Assembly (NCBI RefSeq): GCF_002750975.1 | Contig: NZ_PEJS01000001.1 | Coordinates: 1,302,001-1,366,000, forward strand | Direction: 5' to 3' | Length of the DNA: 64,000 nucleotides | Source of the DNA: Stenotrophomonas indicatrix | Lineage (GTDB): Bacteria > Pseudomonadota > Gammaproteobacteria > Xanthomonadales > Xanthomonadaceae | Part shown: positions 1-8,038 of the stretch, in pieces | How positions within the stretch are numbered: the first letter of the stretch is position 1 | How the letters are laid out: each line of letters opens with the position of its first letter | The notes under the pieces: generated by a model | The model's database searches: none | Told to the model about the DNA's origin: nothing | What the model saw: only the letters and a program-made list of their open reading frames with translations | Made by a program: the position numbers and the translations under genes

Positions 1-1
1 C

Positions 2-1786
2 CACATCCGCGCCTGTTCGTTCCTGATCGTCGATGGCGTGCTGCCGTCCAACGAAGGCCGCGGCTACGTGCTGCGCCGGATCATCCGCCGCGCACTGCGA
101 CACGGCTGGATGCTGGGCGTGCGCCAGCCGTTCTTCAGCAAGCTGGTGCCGACCCTGGTCGAGCAGATGGGCGAGGCCTACCCGGAACTGCCGGCACAGG
201 CCGATACCGTGGTGCGTGCCCTGCAGGCAGAAGAAGAGCGTTTCGCCGAGACGCTGGACTCGGGCATGAAGATCTTCGACGACGTTGCGGCCAAGGTCAG
301 CAATGGCGTGATCCCGGGCGTGGACGCGTTCCGCCTGTACGACACCTACGGCTTCCCGCTCGACCTGACCCAGGACATCGCCCGCGAGCGTGACCTGACC
401 GTGGACATCGACGGCTTCAACGCCGCGATGGAGACGCAGCGCGAGACCGCGCGTGCCGCCGGCAAGTTCGGCGGTGGCGTGACGCTGTCGGCCGATCTGG
501 TCGCCACGCTCAAGCCGACTGTCTTCCTGGGCTATGACCGCCTGCAGGCCGACGGCCTCGGCGTGGTCGCGATCCTCAAGGATGGCCGCCCGGTGGACGC
601 TGCCCAGGCCGGTGACGAGGTCATCGTGCTGACCAACCAGACCCCGTTCTACGCCGAGTCCGGCGGCCAGGTCGGCGACACCGGCACCTTGTACGCTGCC
701 GGCGTACAGCTGCAGGTGAGCGATACCCAGAAGTTCGCGGGCCAGTTCCATGGCCACGTCGGCAAGATCACCCAGGGCAGCCTGAAGATCGGTGACGTGC
801 TGTCCGGCCAGGTCGATGGCGAGCGCCGTGGCGCGACCATCCTCAACCACTCGGCGACCCACCTGCTGCATGCTGCCCTGCGCGAAGTGCTGGGCACCCA
901 CGTGCAGCAGAAGGGCTCGCTGGTGGCGCCGGACCGCCTGCGCTTCGACTTCTCGCATTTCCAGCCGATCAGCGCCGAGGAACTGGCGATCATCGAGCGC
1001 AAGGTCAACCAGCAGGTGCGCGCCAACAACGCCGCCGAAGTGCACAACATGGGCATGCAGGAAGCGCTGGACTTCGGCGCGATGGCCCTGTTCGGCGAGA
1101 AGTACGGCGAGAACGTGCGCGTGCTGAAGATGGGCGACTACTCCACCGAGCTGTGTGGTGGCACCCACGTCAACCGGACCGGTGACATCGGTCTGTTCAA
1201 GATCACCTCCGAAGGCGGTGTCTCGGCCGGTGTGCGTCGTATCGAGGCCGTCACCGGCCAGGGCGCGCTGGACTACGTGGATGCCGAGGAGGCCCGTCTG
1301 GCCGAGGCCGCCGAGCTGCTGGGTGGCAGTGCTGCCGACGTGGTCGAAAAGATCCGTGCGCTGGGCCTGCGCCAGAAGCAGCTGGAGCGCGAGCTGGAGG
1401 CCGTGAAGGCCAAGGTAGCCGCCGGCGCCACCGCCGACCTGTCCGGCCAGGCCGTCGAGGTCGCCGGCGTGAAGGTTCTGGCTGTCCGCCTGGAAGGCTT
1501 CGACGCCAAGGCCCTGCGCGATGCCATGGACCGCCTGAAGCAGCAGCTGGGCGACGCGGTGATCGTGCTGGCCGGTGCCCAGGACGGCAAGGCGGCGCTG
1601 GTCGCGGGCGTGAACGGCAGTGCAATGGGCAAGGTCAAGGCCGGGGAACTGTTGTCCCATATCGCCGGTCAGATCGGGGGCAAGGGCGGCGGACGCCCGG
1701 ACCTCGCCCAGGGTGGTGGCGAGGACGGGCCCGCCCTTGCTACCGCGCTGGCTGCGGTCGTCGAATGGGTCAGCCCCCGCCTGTGA
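2..1786 (+). CDS. alaS: Alanyl-tRNA synthetase, C-terminal two thirds (5' end outside the window)
   Basis: AlaRS attaches alanine to tRNA-Ala and removes mischarged Ser/Gly. The reading frame is open from base 2, so the gene starts upstream; 594 residues of a roughly 875-residue protein are present. They begin inside the aminoacylation region (HIRACSFLIVDGVLPSNEG). The editing domain follows, with its zinc motifs HSATH (fragment residues 283-287) and CGGTH (385-389). The C-terminal DHHA1-type domain carries the glycine-rich GGKGGGRPDLAQGGG stretch. The order alaS-csrA-tRNA-Ser matches E. coli. The truncation is caused only by the window edge. Confidence 0.98.
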   Translation, partial: HIRACSFLIVDGVLPSNEGRGYVLRRIIRRALRHGWMLGVRQPFFSKLVPTLVEQMGEAYPELPAQADTVVRALQAEEERFAETLDSGMKIFDDVAAKVSNGVIPGVDAFRLYDTYGFPLDLTQDIARERDLTVDIDGFNAAMETQRETARAAGKFGGGVTLSADLVATLKPTVFLGYDRLQADGLGVVAILKDGRPVDAAQAGDEVIVLTNQTPFYAESGGQVGDTGTLYAAGVQLQVSDTQKFAGQFHGHVGKITQGSLKIGDVLSGQVDGERRGATILNHSATHLLHAALREVLGTHVQQKGSLVAPDRLRFDFSHFQPISAEELAIIERKVNQQVRANNAAEVHNMGMQEALDFGAMALFGEKYGENVRVLKMGDYSTELCGGTHVNRTGDIGLFKITSEGGVSAGVRRIEAVTGQGALDYVDAEEARLAEAAELLGGSAADVVEKIRALGLRQKQLERELEAVKAKVAAGATADLSGQAVEVAGVKVLAVRLEGFDAKALRDAMDRLKQQLGDAVIVLAGAQDGKAALVAGVNGSAMGKVKAGELLSHIAGQIGGKGGGRPDLAQGGGEDGPALATALAAVVEWVSPRL

Positions 1787-1871
1787 TGAATCCCTGCCGT
1801 CCCCCTCCTTGTAGGAGCGGGACGGCTGACGGTACCATTGCGAATCTTTTCCCTTTGTCGTGGGCGCGCTT

Positions 1872-1888
1872 CTTGACGGAGCGTCAAG
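1872..1888. promoter_or_regulatory. Inverted repeat in the csrA leader
   Basis: A perfect 7-bp inverted repeat, CTTGACG then GAG then CGTCAAG, lies about 47 bases upstream of the csrA start codon. It could be an operator or a leader hairpin. There is no T-run, so it is not an intrinsic terminator for alaS. Its function is unknown. Confidence 0.35.
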
Positions 1889-1934
1889 CCGGTGGGGGAT
1901 ACCCTTCCACACGGTTCCATGGAGACTTAAAAAA

Positions 1935-2138
1935 ATGTTGATCCTGACTCGCCGCGTCGGCGAAACCCTGATGATCGGTGACTCGGTCAGCGTCACCGTG
2001 CTTGGCGTCAAGGGTAACCAGGTGCGTATCGGCATCACTGCGCCGAAGGACGTCGCCGTGCATCGCGAAGAGATCTACCAGCGCATCCAGCGTGGTGACG
2101 AAGCCGGCAGCACCGGTGGTGAAAATTCTGCGGAATAA
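1935..2138 (+). CDS. csrA: Carbon storage regulator CsrA (RsmA)
   Basis: A 67-residue RNA-binding protein beginning [16 protein letters not shown], the invariant CsrA N-terminus. CsrA dimers bind GGA motifs in mRNA leaders and control translation and decay of transcripts for carbon storage, motility and virulence. The start is ATG 1935, with GGAG at 1921-1924 ten bases upstream. A longer frame opens at 1860 but adds residues absent from the family. The gene sits between alaS and tRNA-Ser, as in E. coli. A GacA-like regulator at 54345 would be a natural upstream partner through Rsm small RNAs (inference). Confidence 0.97.
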   Translation: MLILTRRVGETLMIGDSVSVTVLGVKGNQVRIGITAPKDVAVHREEIYQRIQRGDEAGSTGGENSAE

Positions 2139-2141
2139 GGC

Positions 2142-2171
2142 TTTACCTTCGCGCGTGATTAACGTTATGAT
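2142..2171 (+). promoter_or_regulatory. Possible sigma-70 promoter of tRNA-Ser
   Basis: TTTACC at 2142-2147 and TATGAT at 2166-2171 are 18 bases apart. They would place transcription start near 2178, about 40 bases before the tRNA. The -10 match is good and the -35 match partial. This is a sequence-only call. Confidence 0.35.
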
Positions 2172-2216
2172 TCACGCCCCGCTGAGGTGCAACGCACCAG
2201 ACGCGGAGAAAACCCC

Positions 2217-2309
2217 GGAGCGATGCCCGAGCGGCTGAAGGGGCTCCCCTGCTAAGGGAGTATAGGGTCAAAAGCTCTATCGAGGGTTCGAATCCCTCTC
2301 GCTCCGCCA
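2217..2309 (+). tRNA. tRNA-Ser (anticodon GCT)
   Basis: A 93-nt class II tRNA with encoded CCA (2307-2309). The acceptor GGAGCGA (2217-2223) pairs with TCGCTCC (2299-2305). The anticodon stem CTCCC/GGGAG encloses a loop with GCT at 2251-2253. A long variable arm and a GGTTCGAATCC T-arm are present. It reads AGC/AGU codons. Its place after csrA is the same as serV in E. coli. Confidence 0.97.
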
Positions 2310-2319
2310 GATGCAAAAG

Positions 2320-2355
2320 AACGCCCGCAGATCCTGGATCTGCGGGCGTTTTCTT
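2320..2355 (+). terminator. Intrinsic terminator after tRNA-Ser
   Basis: Complementary arms at 2320-2334 and 2336-2350 form a very stable GC-rich hairpin, followed by TTCTTT. It lies 11 bases past the tRNA 3' end. From here to the next gene at 2598 (about 240 bases) I see no other convincing feature. Confidence 0.9.
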
Positions 2356-2597
2356 TGTGCGTCGCGTTGACCTGCGGCCCACGATCGCGGTGCCAGGTTC
2401 GCACCATGACCGCCGAGCGGAGCACGCGATGACCAGTGCGAAGAAGGCTACCTTCCTGCAGCGACGTCTGGCGTTTCCGTGACGGCAGGATGGCTACGCT
2501 CCGGGCCTTTGTTGTCGACCCCGGATCAGCTGCCTGATGCAGCCAGCGCCAGCCAAGGCCCGGCCAACGGGCCGCAGCTGGGTATGATCGACGCACC

Positions 2598-5500
2598 ATG
2601 ACGCCGCCTGATTCCCCGCAGGACCCGCTGCAGCGCTTCCATCCCGCGACGCAGGCCTGGTTCCGTGCCGCGTTCGACGCCTCCACGCCGGTGCAGGATC
2701 AGGCCTGGTCGTCGATCGGTGCCGGGCAACATACCCTGGTCATCGCGCCAACCGGATCGGGCAAGACACTTGCCGCATTCCTGCATGCCATCGACCAGCT
2801 GTTCGCCGAGCGTGATCGGCAAGCGCGCGCAGCGCCGTTGGCCAAGCCGGTGCGACGAACCCGCGTGCTTTACCTGTCGCCGATCAAGGCGCTGGGCAGC
2901 GACGTGCAGCGCAACCTGCAGGTGCCGCTGCAGGGCATCACCGACGAGCGCGCCCGACGCGGCGAGCCGGCGGTGCAGCTGACCGTCGCATTGCGTACCG
3001 GCGATACCTCCAGCAGTGAACGTGCAGGCCTGGTGCGGCGGCCGCCGGACATCCTGATCACTACGCCCGAGTCGCTCTACCTGATGCTGACCTCGCAGGC
3101 ACGCGAGATCCTGCGCGATGTGCAGACCGTCATCCTCGATGAAATCCATGCAGTGGCCGGTGGCAAACGCGGTTCGCATCTGGCGCTGAGCCTGGAACGG
3201 CTGGATGCGCTGCTGCACGAACCGGCGCAGCGCATCGGCCTGTCGGCCACGGTGCGGCCGGTCGACGAGGTGGCGGCGTTCCTGCGCGGCGACCGCCCGG
3301 TGAGCGTGGTCCAACCCGGCTCGGCGCGGCAGCTGCAGATGCGCATCGTTGTGCCGGTGGAAGACATGTCCAGCCTGGCTACGCAGGGCACGCCCAGGGA
3401 GCGCGACGGCGGCGCGCGGATCGGCTCGATCTGGCCGCACGTGGAGGCAAGCATTCTCGACAACGTGCTGCGCCATCGCTCGACGATTGTCTTTGCCAAT
3501 TCGCGCGGCGTAGCCGAAAAGCTGACCGCACGCCTGAACGAGCTGCACGCCGGACGCAGTGGCGAAGACGGCGCAATCCGTGGAGATTCGGGTAACGGGT
3601 TGGCCTATGGCTCTTTCACCGGCAGTACGGTCAACCGGGTCTCCGCTGCGCCGGCACTGATTGCACGCGCGCATCACGGGTCGGTCTCCAAGGAGCAGCG
3701 CGGCGAGATCGAGCAGGCGCTGAAATCGGGTGCACTGCGCTGCGTGGTGGCCACGTCCAGCCTGGAGCTGGGGATCGACATGGGGCTGGTTGACCTGGTG
3801 ATCCAGGTGGCCGCGCCGCCGTCGGTGGCCAGCGCCCTGCAGCGCGTTGGTCGCGCCGGCCACCAGGTGGGTGGCATGTCCCGCGGTCTGGTGTATCCGC
3901 GTACGCGGCGCGACCTGATCGATGCCGCCGTGGTGGTGGACAGCATGCTGGCCGGACGCATCGAGGCCATCGCTCCGCCGCGCAACCCGCTTGATGTGCT
4001 GGCCCAGCAGACGGTGGCGGCGGTGGCGATGGAGCCGTGGCAGGCCGATGCCTGGTATGCGCGGGTACGTCGTGCCGCGCCGTACCGCTCACTCCCGCGC
4101 AGTGCCTTCGACGCCGTGCTGGACATGCTTTCCGGCCGCTATCCGTCCGAGGATTTCGCCGGCTTCCGGCCGCGGCTGGTATGGAACCGGCAGAGCGGTG
4201 AGCTCAGCGCTCGCCCTGGTGCGAAGCAACTGGCGGTTACCAGCGGCGGCACCATTCCCGACCGTGGCATGTACAGCGTGGTGCTGCCTGAAGGAGAAGA
4301 GCGGGCCGGATCGCGCCGCGTCGGTGAGCTGGACGAGGAGATGGTCCACGAGTCGCGGGTGAATGATGTGATCACGCTGGGCGCGACCTCATGGCGGATC
4401 GACCAGATCACCCACGATCAGGTGGTGGTGACGCCTGCACCCGGACGTTCGGCGCGCCTGCCGTTCTGGCGTGGCGAAGGTGTGGGCCGCCCTGCCGAAC
4501 TGGGACAGGCCATCGGCGCGTTTCTCGCCGCGTTGGAGGCGCACATCGATAGCAGTGACACCCCTGCGACGGCGCTGCACGCACGCCTGCAGGCCAGTGG
4601 CCTGGACGCCAACGCGATCAGCAACATGCTCGGCCTGGTCGCCGAGCAGCGGCAGGCCACGGGCGTGCTGCCCACCGATCTGCGCCTGGTGGTGGAACGT
4701 TGCCGCGACGAGCTGGGCGACTGGCGGGTGATGCTGCATTCGCCGTATGGCCGCCGCGTGCATGATCCGTGGGCATTGGCGGTGGCAGCACGATTGCGCG
4801 AACGCTGGGGCATCGACCCGGCCGTGGTCGCCAGCGACGATGGCATCATCGCGCGGATTCCCGACAGTACCGGGCGCGTTCCGGGGGCGGACATGTTCGT
4901 GTTCGAACCGGAGCGGTTGCGCCGTACGATCACCGCGGCGGTCGGTCATTCGGCACTGTTCGCGGCGCGCTTCCGCGAGTGTGCCTCGCGCGCACTGCTG
5001 TTGCCGCGTCGCACGCCGGGGCGTCGATCGCCGCTGTGGCAGCAGCGCCTGCGCGCCGGCCAGTTGCTGGAAATCGCGCAGGCCCATGCGGAGTTCCCGA
5101 TCCTGATCGAGACCGCCCGCGAGTGCCTGCAGGATGTCTACGACCTGGATGCGCTGGACGCGCTGATGCAACGCGTTCAACGCGGCCAGGTGCAGTTGCT
5201 GGACGTCGCGACCGAGGTGCCTTCGCCGTTCGCGGCCAATCTGCTGTTCGGCTATGTCGCCGAGTTCATGTACGAGGCGGACGTGCCGCTGGCCGAGCGC
5301 CGCGCCTCGGTGCTGTCACTGGACAGTGGCCTGCTCGCCGAGCTGCTGGGCCAGGTAGACCTGGGCGAACTGCTGGATGCGGGGGTGGTCGATCAGGTTG
5401 AACGTGAACTGCAGCGGCTGGAACCTGCGCGCAGGGCCCATGGCATGGAAGGCGTGTCCGACCTGCTGCGCGAGCTGGGACCGTTACCTGCATCGGACCT

Positions 5501-7328
5501 GGCGCTGCGCCTGTCCGATCCGGAATTCGTGGAAGTGCACCTGGCAGCGCTGCAGGCGCAGCAGCGCGCCATCCCGGCTTCAATTGCCGGCCACACGCAG
5601 TGGGTCGCCGTGGAGGACGCCGCACGTGTGCGCGATGCGTTGGGTACGGCGCTGCCGGGCGGGCTGCCCGAGGTGTTTCTTGCAGACATGCCCGATCCCC
5701 TCGGCGATCTGCTGGCCCGCCACGCACGTACGCATGCGCCCTTCACCAGCAGCGCGCTGGCCAAGCGGTTCGGGCTGGGTGTGGCGGTGGTCGACGGCGC
5801 GCTGGAAAGGCTGCAGGAGCAGGGGCGGGTGCTGCGTGGCAATTTCGGCGCAGCGCGGCGACAGCAGGGAAATGAGCGGGTGCATCCGTCGCCGGACGTA
5901 GTGCACGAATGGGTCAGCGAAGATGTGTTGCAGCGTCTGCGCCTGCGTTCGCTGCAGGCCGCACGTGAAGCCACCCGGCCGGTGCCACCGGCAGCCTATG
6001 TGCGCCTGCTGCTGGAGGGGCAGGGGGTATTGCTGGAAGGCGGCGCCGGGCGTGCCCGCAATGGTGCCGTTGCGGCCATGCTTGAGGGCAGCGACGGCGT
6101 TGCCCGTGTGGTCGAGCAGCTGGCGGGGTTGCCGCTGCCGGTTTCGGTCTGGGAACACCAGGTCCTGCCGACCCGGGTGCGCGACTACGCACCGGCCCTG
6201 CTTGATGAGCTGCTGGCGACCGGCATGGTGCTGTGGGCCGGGCACGGGCGGCTGGGTGACGACGACGGCCTGGTGTCGCTGCACCTGCAGGACCATGCCG
6301 CCGAAACGTTGCCGCTGCTGCCGGAAGCGGATCCGGCGCTACGTACACCGATGCAGGACGCCATCGTGCAGGTCCTGGCCGATGGCGGCGCCTACTTCGC
6401 GCGGCAGCTGGCCACGCAGGTGCAGTCACGCCTGGCCGGCAGTGCGGCGGCGGCCGAGGACTTCCAGCTGGCGCTATGGCAGCTGGCCTGGAGGGGCGAA
6501 GTGAGCAGCGACCTGTGGTCGCCGTTGCGGGCCCTGGTCGGTGTGCGCCAGCAGCGGGCGCGCGTTGCGTCGGCCTCGCGGCGCACGCGGGGTTTCCGCT
6601 TCATGCCGATGCTGGACGCGCGGGCCACGGCGCTGGACCCGGCCATTGCCAGCGGGCCGACCCTGGCGGGGCGATGGTCGTTGCTGCCCCGCGAGCGCAG
6701 CAACGACACCGTCCGGGCGCTGGCGCTGGGCGAAAGCCTGCTTGATCGCTACCGGGTGGTGACCCGGGCGGCGGCAATGACCGAAGCGGTAACCGGTGGG
6801 TTCCCTGCACTGCAGCCTGTCTATCGAGGCATGGAAGATGCTGGGCAGGTCCTGCGCGGCCGCTTCGTGGCGGGGCTGGGCGGAGCACAGTTTGCAGATC
6901 GCGGCACCATCGACCATCTGCGCGAGCTGTCCGAGCGTGTGCCGCGTGAGCTGTCGGTCGTCGCGCTGTCAGCGCTTGATCCGGCCAATCCCTTCGGCAG
7001 CCTGCTGCCGTGGCCGCAGCCGGTGGCCGGTGCACGTCCGCTGCGGCGTTCCGGTGCGATGGTGGTGATCGGCAACGGCCGGTTGCTGCTGTACCTGGCG
7101 CAGGGCGGGCGGCAACTGTCCAGCTGGATCGAGGGCGGGGCAGAGGATGCGGCCAATACTCTGGTTGCCGCTGCACAGGCCCTGGCGGTGGCATTGCGCC
7201 GGGGGCGGCGCCTGTCCTTCACCCTGGAACGGATCAATGATGTGCCGGTGCATCGCGGCGCGCTGGTGGACGCGCTGCGGGCCGCAGGCTTCAGCAACGA
7301 ACCGCGCGGGCTGGGATGGAACGGCTGA
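2598..7328 (+). CDS. lhr: Lhr-type large ATP-dependent helicase
   Basis: A 1576-residue superfamily 2 helicase, close in size to E. coli Lhr (about 1538). Visible motifs are Walker A APTGSGKT (near residue 50), the DEIH box (near 180), LSATV, SLELGIDMG, and the motif VI-like QRVGRAGHQVG (near 415). The long remainder holds the Lhr winged-helix core and the bacterial Lhr C-terminal region. The family translocates 3' to 5' on single-stranded DNA and unwinds RNA:DNA hybrids; a role in DNA repair is likely. The gene is monocistronic, starts at ATG 2598 and is intact. No nuclease or ligase partner is adjacent. Confidence 0.93.
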   Translation: MTPPDSPQDPLQRFHPATQAWFRAAFDASTPVQDQAWSSIGAGQHTLVIAPTGSGKTLAAFLHAIDQLFAERDRQARAAPLAKPVRRTRVLYLSPIKALGSDVQRNLQVPLQGITDERARRGEPAVQLTVALRTGDTSSSERAGLVRRPPDILITTPESLYLMLTSQAREILRDVQTVILDEIHAVAGGKRGSHLALSLERLDALLHEPAQRIGLSATVRPVDEVAAFLRGDRPVSVVQPGSARQLQMRIVVPVEDMSSLATQGTPRERDGGARIGSIWPHVEASILDNVLRHRSTIVFANSRGVAEKLTARLNELHAGRSGEDGAIRGDSGNGLAYGSFTGSTVNRVSAAPALIARAHHGSVSKEQRGEIEQALKSGALRCVVATSSLELGIDMGLVDLVIQVAAPPSVASALQRVGRAGHQVGGMSRGLVYPRTRRDLIDAAVVVDSMLAGRIEAIAPPRNPLDVLAQQTVAAVAMEPWQADAWYARVRRAAPYRSLPRSAFDAVLDMLSGRYPSEDFAGFRPRLVWNRQSGELSARPGAKQLAVTSGGTIPDRGMYSVVLPEGEERAGSRRVGELDEEMVHESRVNDVITLGATSWRIDQITHDQVVVTPAPGRSARLPFWRGEGVGRPAELGQAIGAFLAALEAHIDSSDTPATALHARLQASGLDANAISNMLGLVAEQRQATGVLPTDLRLVVERCRDELGDWRVMLHSPYGRRVHDPWALAVAARLRERWGIDPAVVASDDGIIARIPDSTGRVPGADMFVFEPERLRRTITAAVGHSALFAARFRECASRALLLPRRTPGRRSPLWQQRLRAGQLLEIAQAHAEFPILIETARECLQDVYDLDALDALMQRVQRGQVQLLDVATEVPSPFAANLLFGYVAEFMYEADVPLAERRASVLSLDSGLLAELLGQVDLGELLDAGVVDQVERELQRLEPARRAHGMEGVSDLLRELGPLPASDLALRLSDPEFVEVHLAALQAQQRAIPASIAGHTQWVAVEDAARVRDALGTALPGGLPEVFLADMPDPLGDLLARHARTHAPFTSSALAKRFGLGVAVVDGALERLQEQGRVLRGNFGAARRQQGNERVHPSPDVVHEWVSEDVLQRLRLRSLQAAREATRPVPPAAYVRLLLEGQGVLLEGGAGRARNGAVAAMLEGSDGVARVVEQLAGLPLPVSVWEHQVLPTRVRDYAPALLDELLATGMVLWAGHGRLGDDDGLVSLHLQDHAAETLPLLPEADPALRTPMQDAIVQVLADGGAYFARQLATQVQSRLAGSAAAAEDFQLALWQLAWRGEVSSDLWSPLRALVGVRQQRARVASASRRTRGFRFMPMLDARATALDPAIASGPTLAGRWSLLPRERSNDTVRALALGESLLDRYRVVTRAAAMTEAVTGGFPALQPVYRGMEDAGQVLRGRFVAGLGGAQFADRGTIDHLRELSERVPRELSVVALSALDPANPFGSLLPWPQPVAGARPLRRSGAMVVIGNGRLLLYLAQGGRQLSSWIEGGAEDAANTLVAAAQALAVALRRGRRLSFTLERINDVPVHRGALVDALRAAGFSNEPRGLGWNG

Positions 7329-7498
7329 GCGCGGCGGAATCACCTCGATGAATGCTCACTCCGTGGGGCCTGGCCCCGGATCGGACTGCCGGACTGTGAT
7401 GCAGTTCGTTACGCGCCTGCCCCGGTGGCTGCAGAGTCCGGGTAGTGTGGCGATCGTGCACGTTGCGCAGACGGTTCTTCACTCGACAGGAGACTCAC

Positions 7499-7981
7499 AT
7501 GAAGCTGTTTTCTGCTGTGCTGCTGTCCCTTCTTTCGCTGCAGGCATCGACGGCGCAGGCGGCCGACGCTCTGCCTTCGCCCCTGCTCGGCCGCTGGTCG
7601 CTGGAGATCGCCACTTCCGCACTCCCTGAGGCACAGCGGCCGCAACAGGTCGTGCTGGAATTCAAGGATGCCGGTGCGGGCAGGTGGAGCTCGCACGTGG
7701 ACATCGTCCTGCATGATGGCAAGACCATGAAATCGGACGGTACGCTGGCACTGGATGGCACGCCCGCGGCGTTGACCGGCAGCTACGGCGCCAACCAGGC
7801 AACGCTGAAACTGCCAGCGCCGAACACGCTGGTGATGCAGCTGGTCGATCATGGCGCGCCGGCATCCACCCGCGTGTACACGGTGGCCGCCGATCGTTCA
7901 ACGATGACCGAGACCAAGGCCTTCTTCGGCCATGACGGCACGCCGATCCTGCAGACCAACCTGTTCAAGCGGTTGCCGTAG
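7499..7981 (+). CDS. Small exported protein of unknown function
   Basis: 160 residues with a clear Sec signal peptide (MKLFSAVLLSLLSLQASTAQA, probable cleavage after AQA near residue 21). The mature part is rich in beta-prone segments (GRWSLEI, VVLEFKDAG, THTRVYT-like stretches), which suggests a small beta-barrel or lipocalin-like periplasmic protein. I do not recognise the family. The start is ATG 7499, with CAGGAGA just upstream; the longer frame from 7445 would spoil the signal peptide. It has its own transcription unit, ending at the hairpin at 7995. Confidence 0.75.
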   Translation: MKLFSAVLLSLLSLQASTAQAADALPSPLLGRWSLEIATSALPEAQRPQQVVLEFKDAGAGRWSSHVDIVLHDGKTMKSDGTLALDGTPAALTGSYGANQATLKLPAPNTLVMQLVDHGAPASTRVYTVAADRSTMTETKAFFGHDGTPILQTNLFKRLP

Positions 7982-7994
7982 TGATGTGATGCAG

Positions 7995-8027
7995 CGGCAC
8001 CCACAGAAGCGTGCTCTGCGGGTGCCG
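7995..8027. terminator. Hairpin between convergent genes
   Basis: The arms CGGCACCCACAGA (7995-8007) and TCTGCGGGTGCCG (8015-8027) pair with one mismatch. They lie between the exported-protein gene and the aceE gene on the other strand. There is no strong T-run on either side, so termination may be weak or Rho-assisted. Confidence 0.5.
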
Positions 8028-8038
8028 TTGCTGTTCTG

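Noticed and set aside
1860..1934. Extended csrA start at 1860
   Set aside because: Adds 25 residues not found in CsrA; ATG 1935 has a ribosome site and the invariant MLILTRR start.
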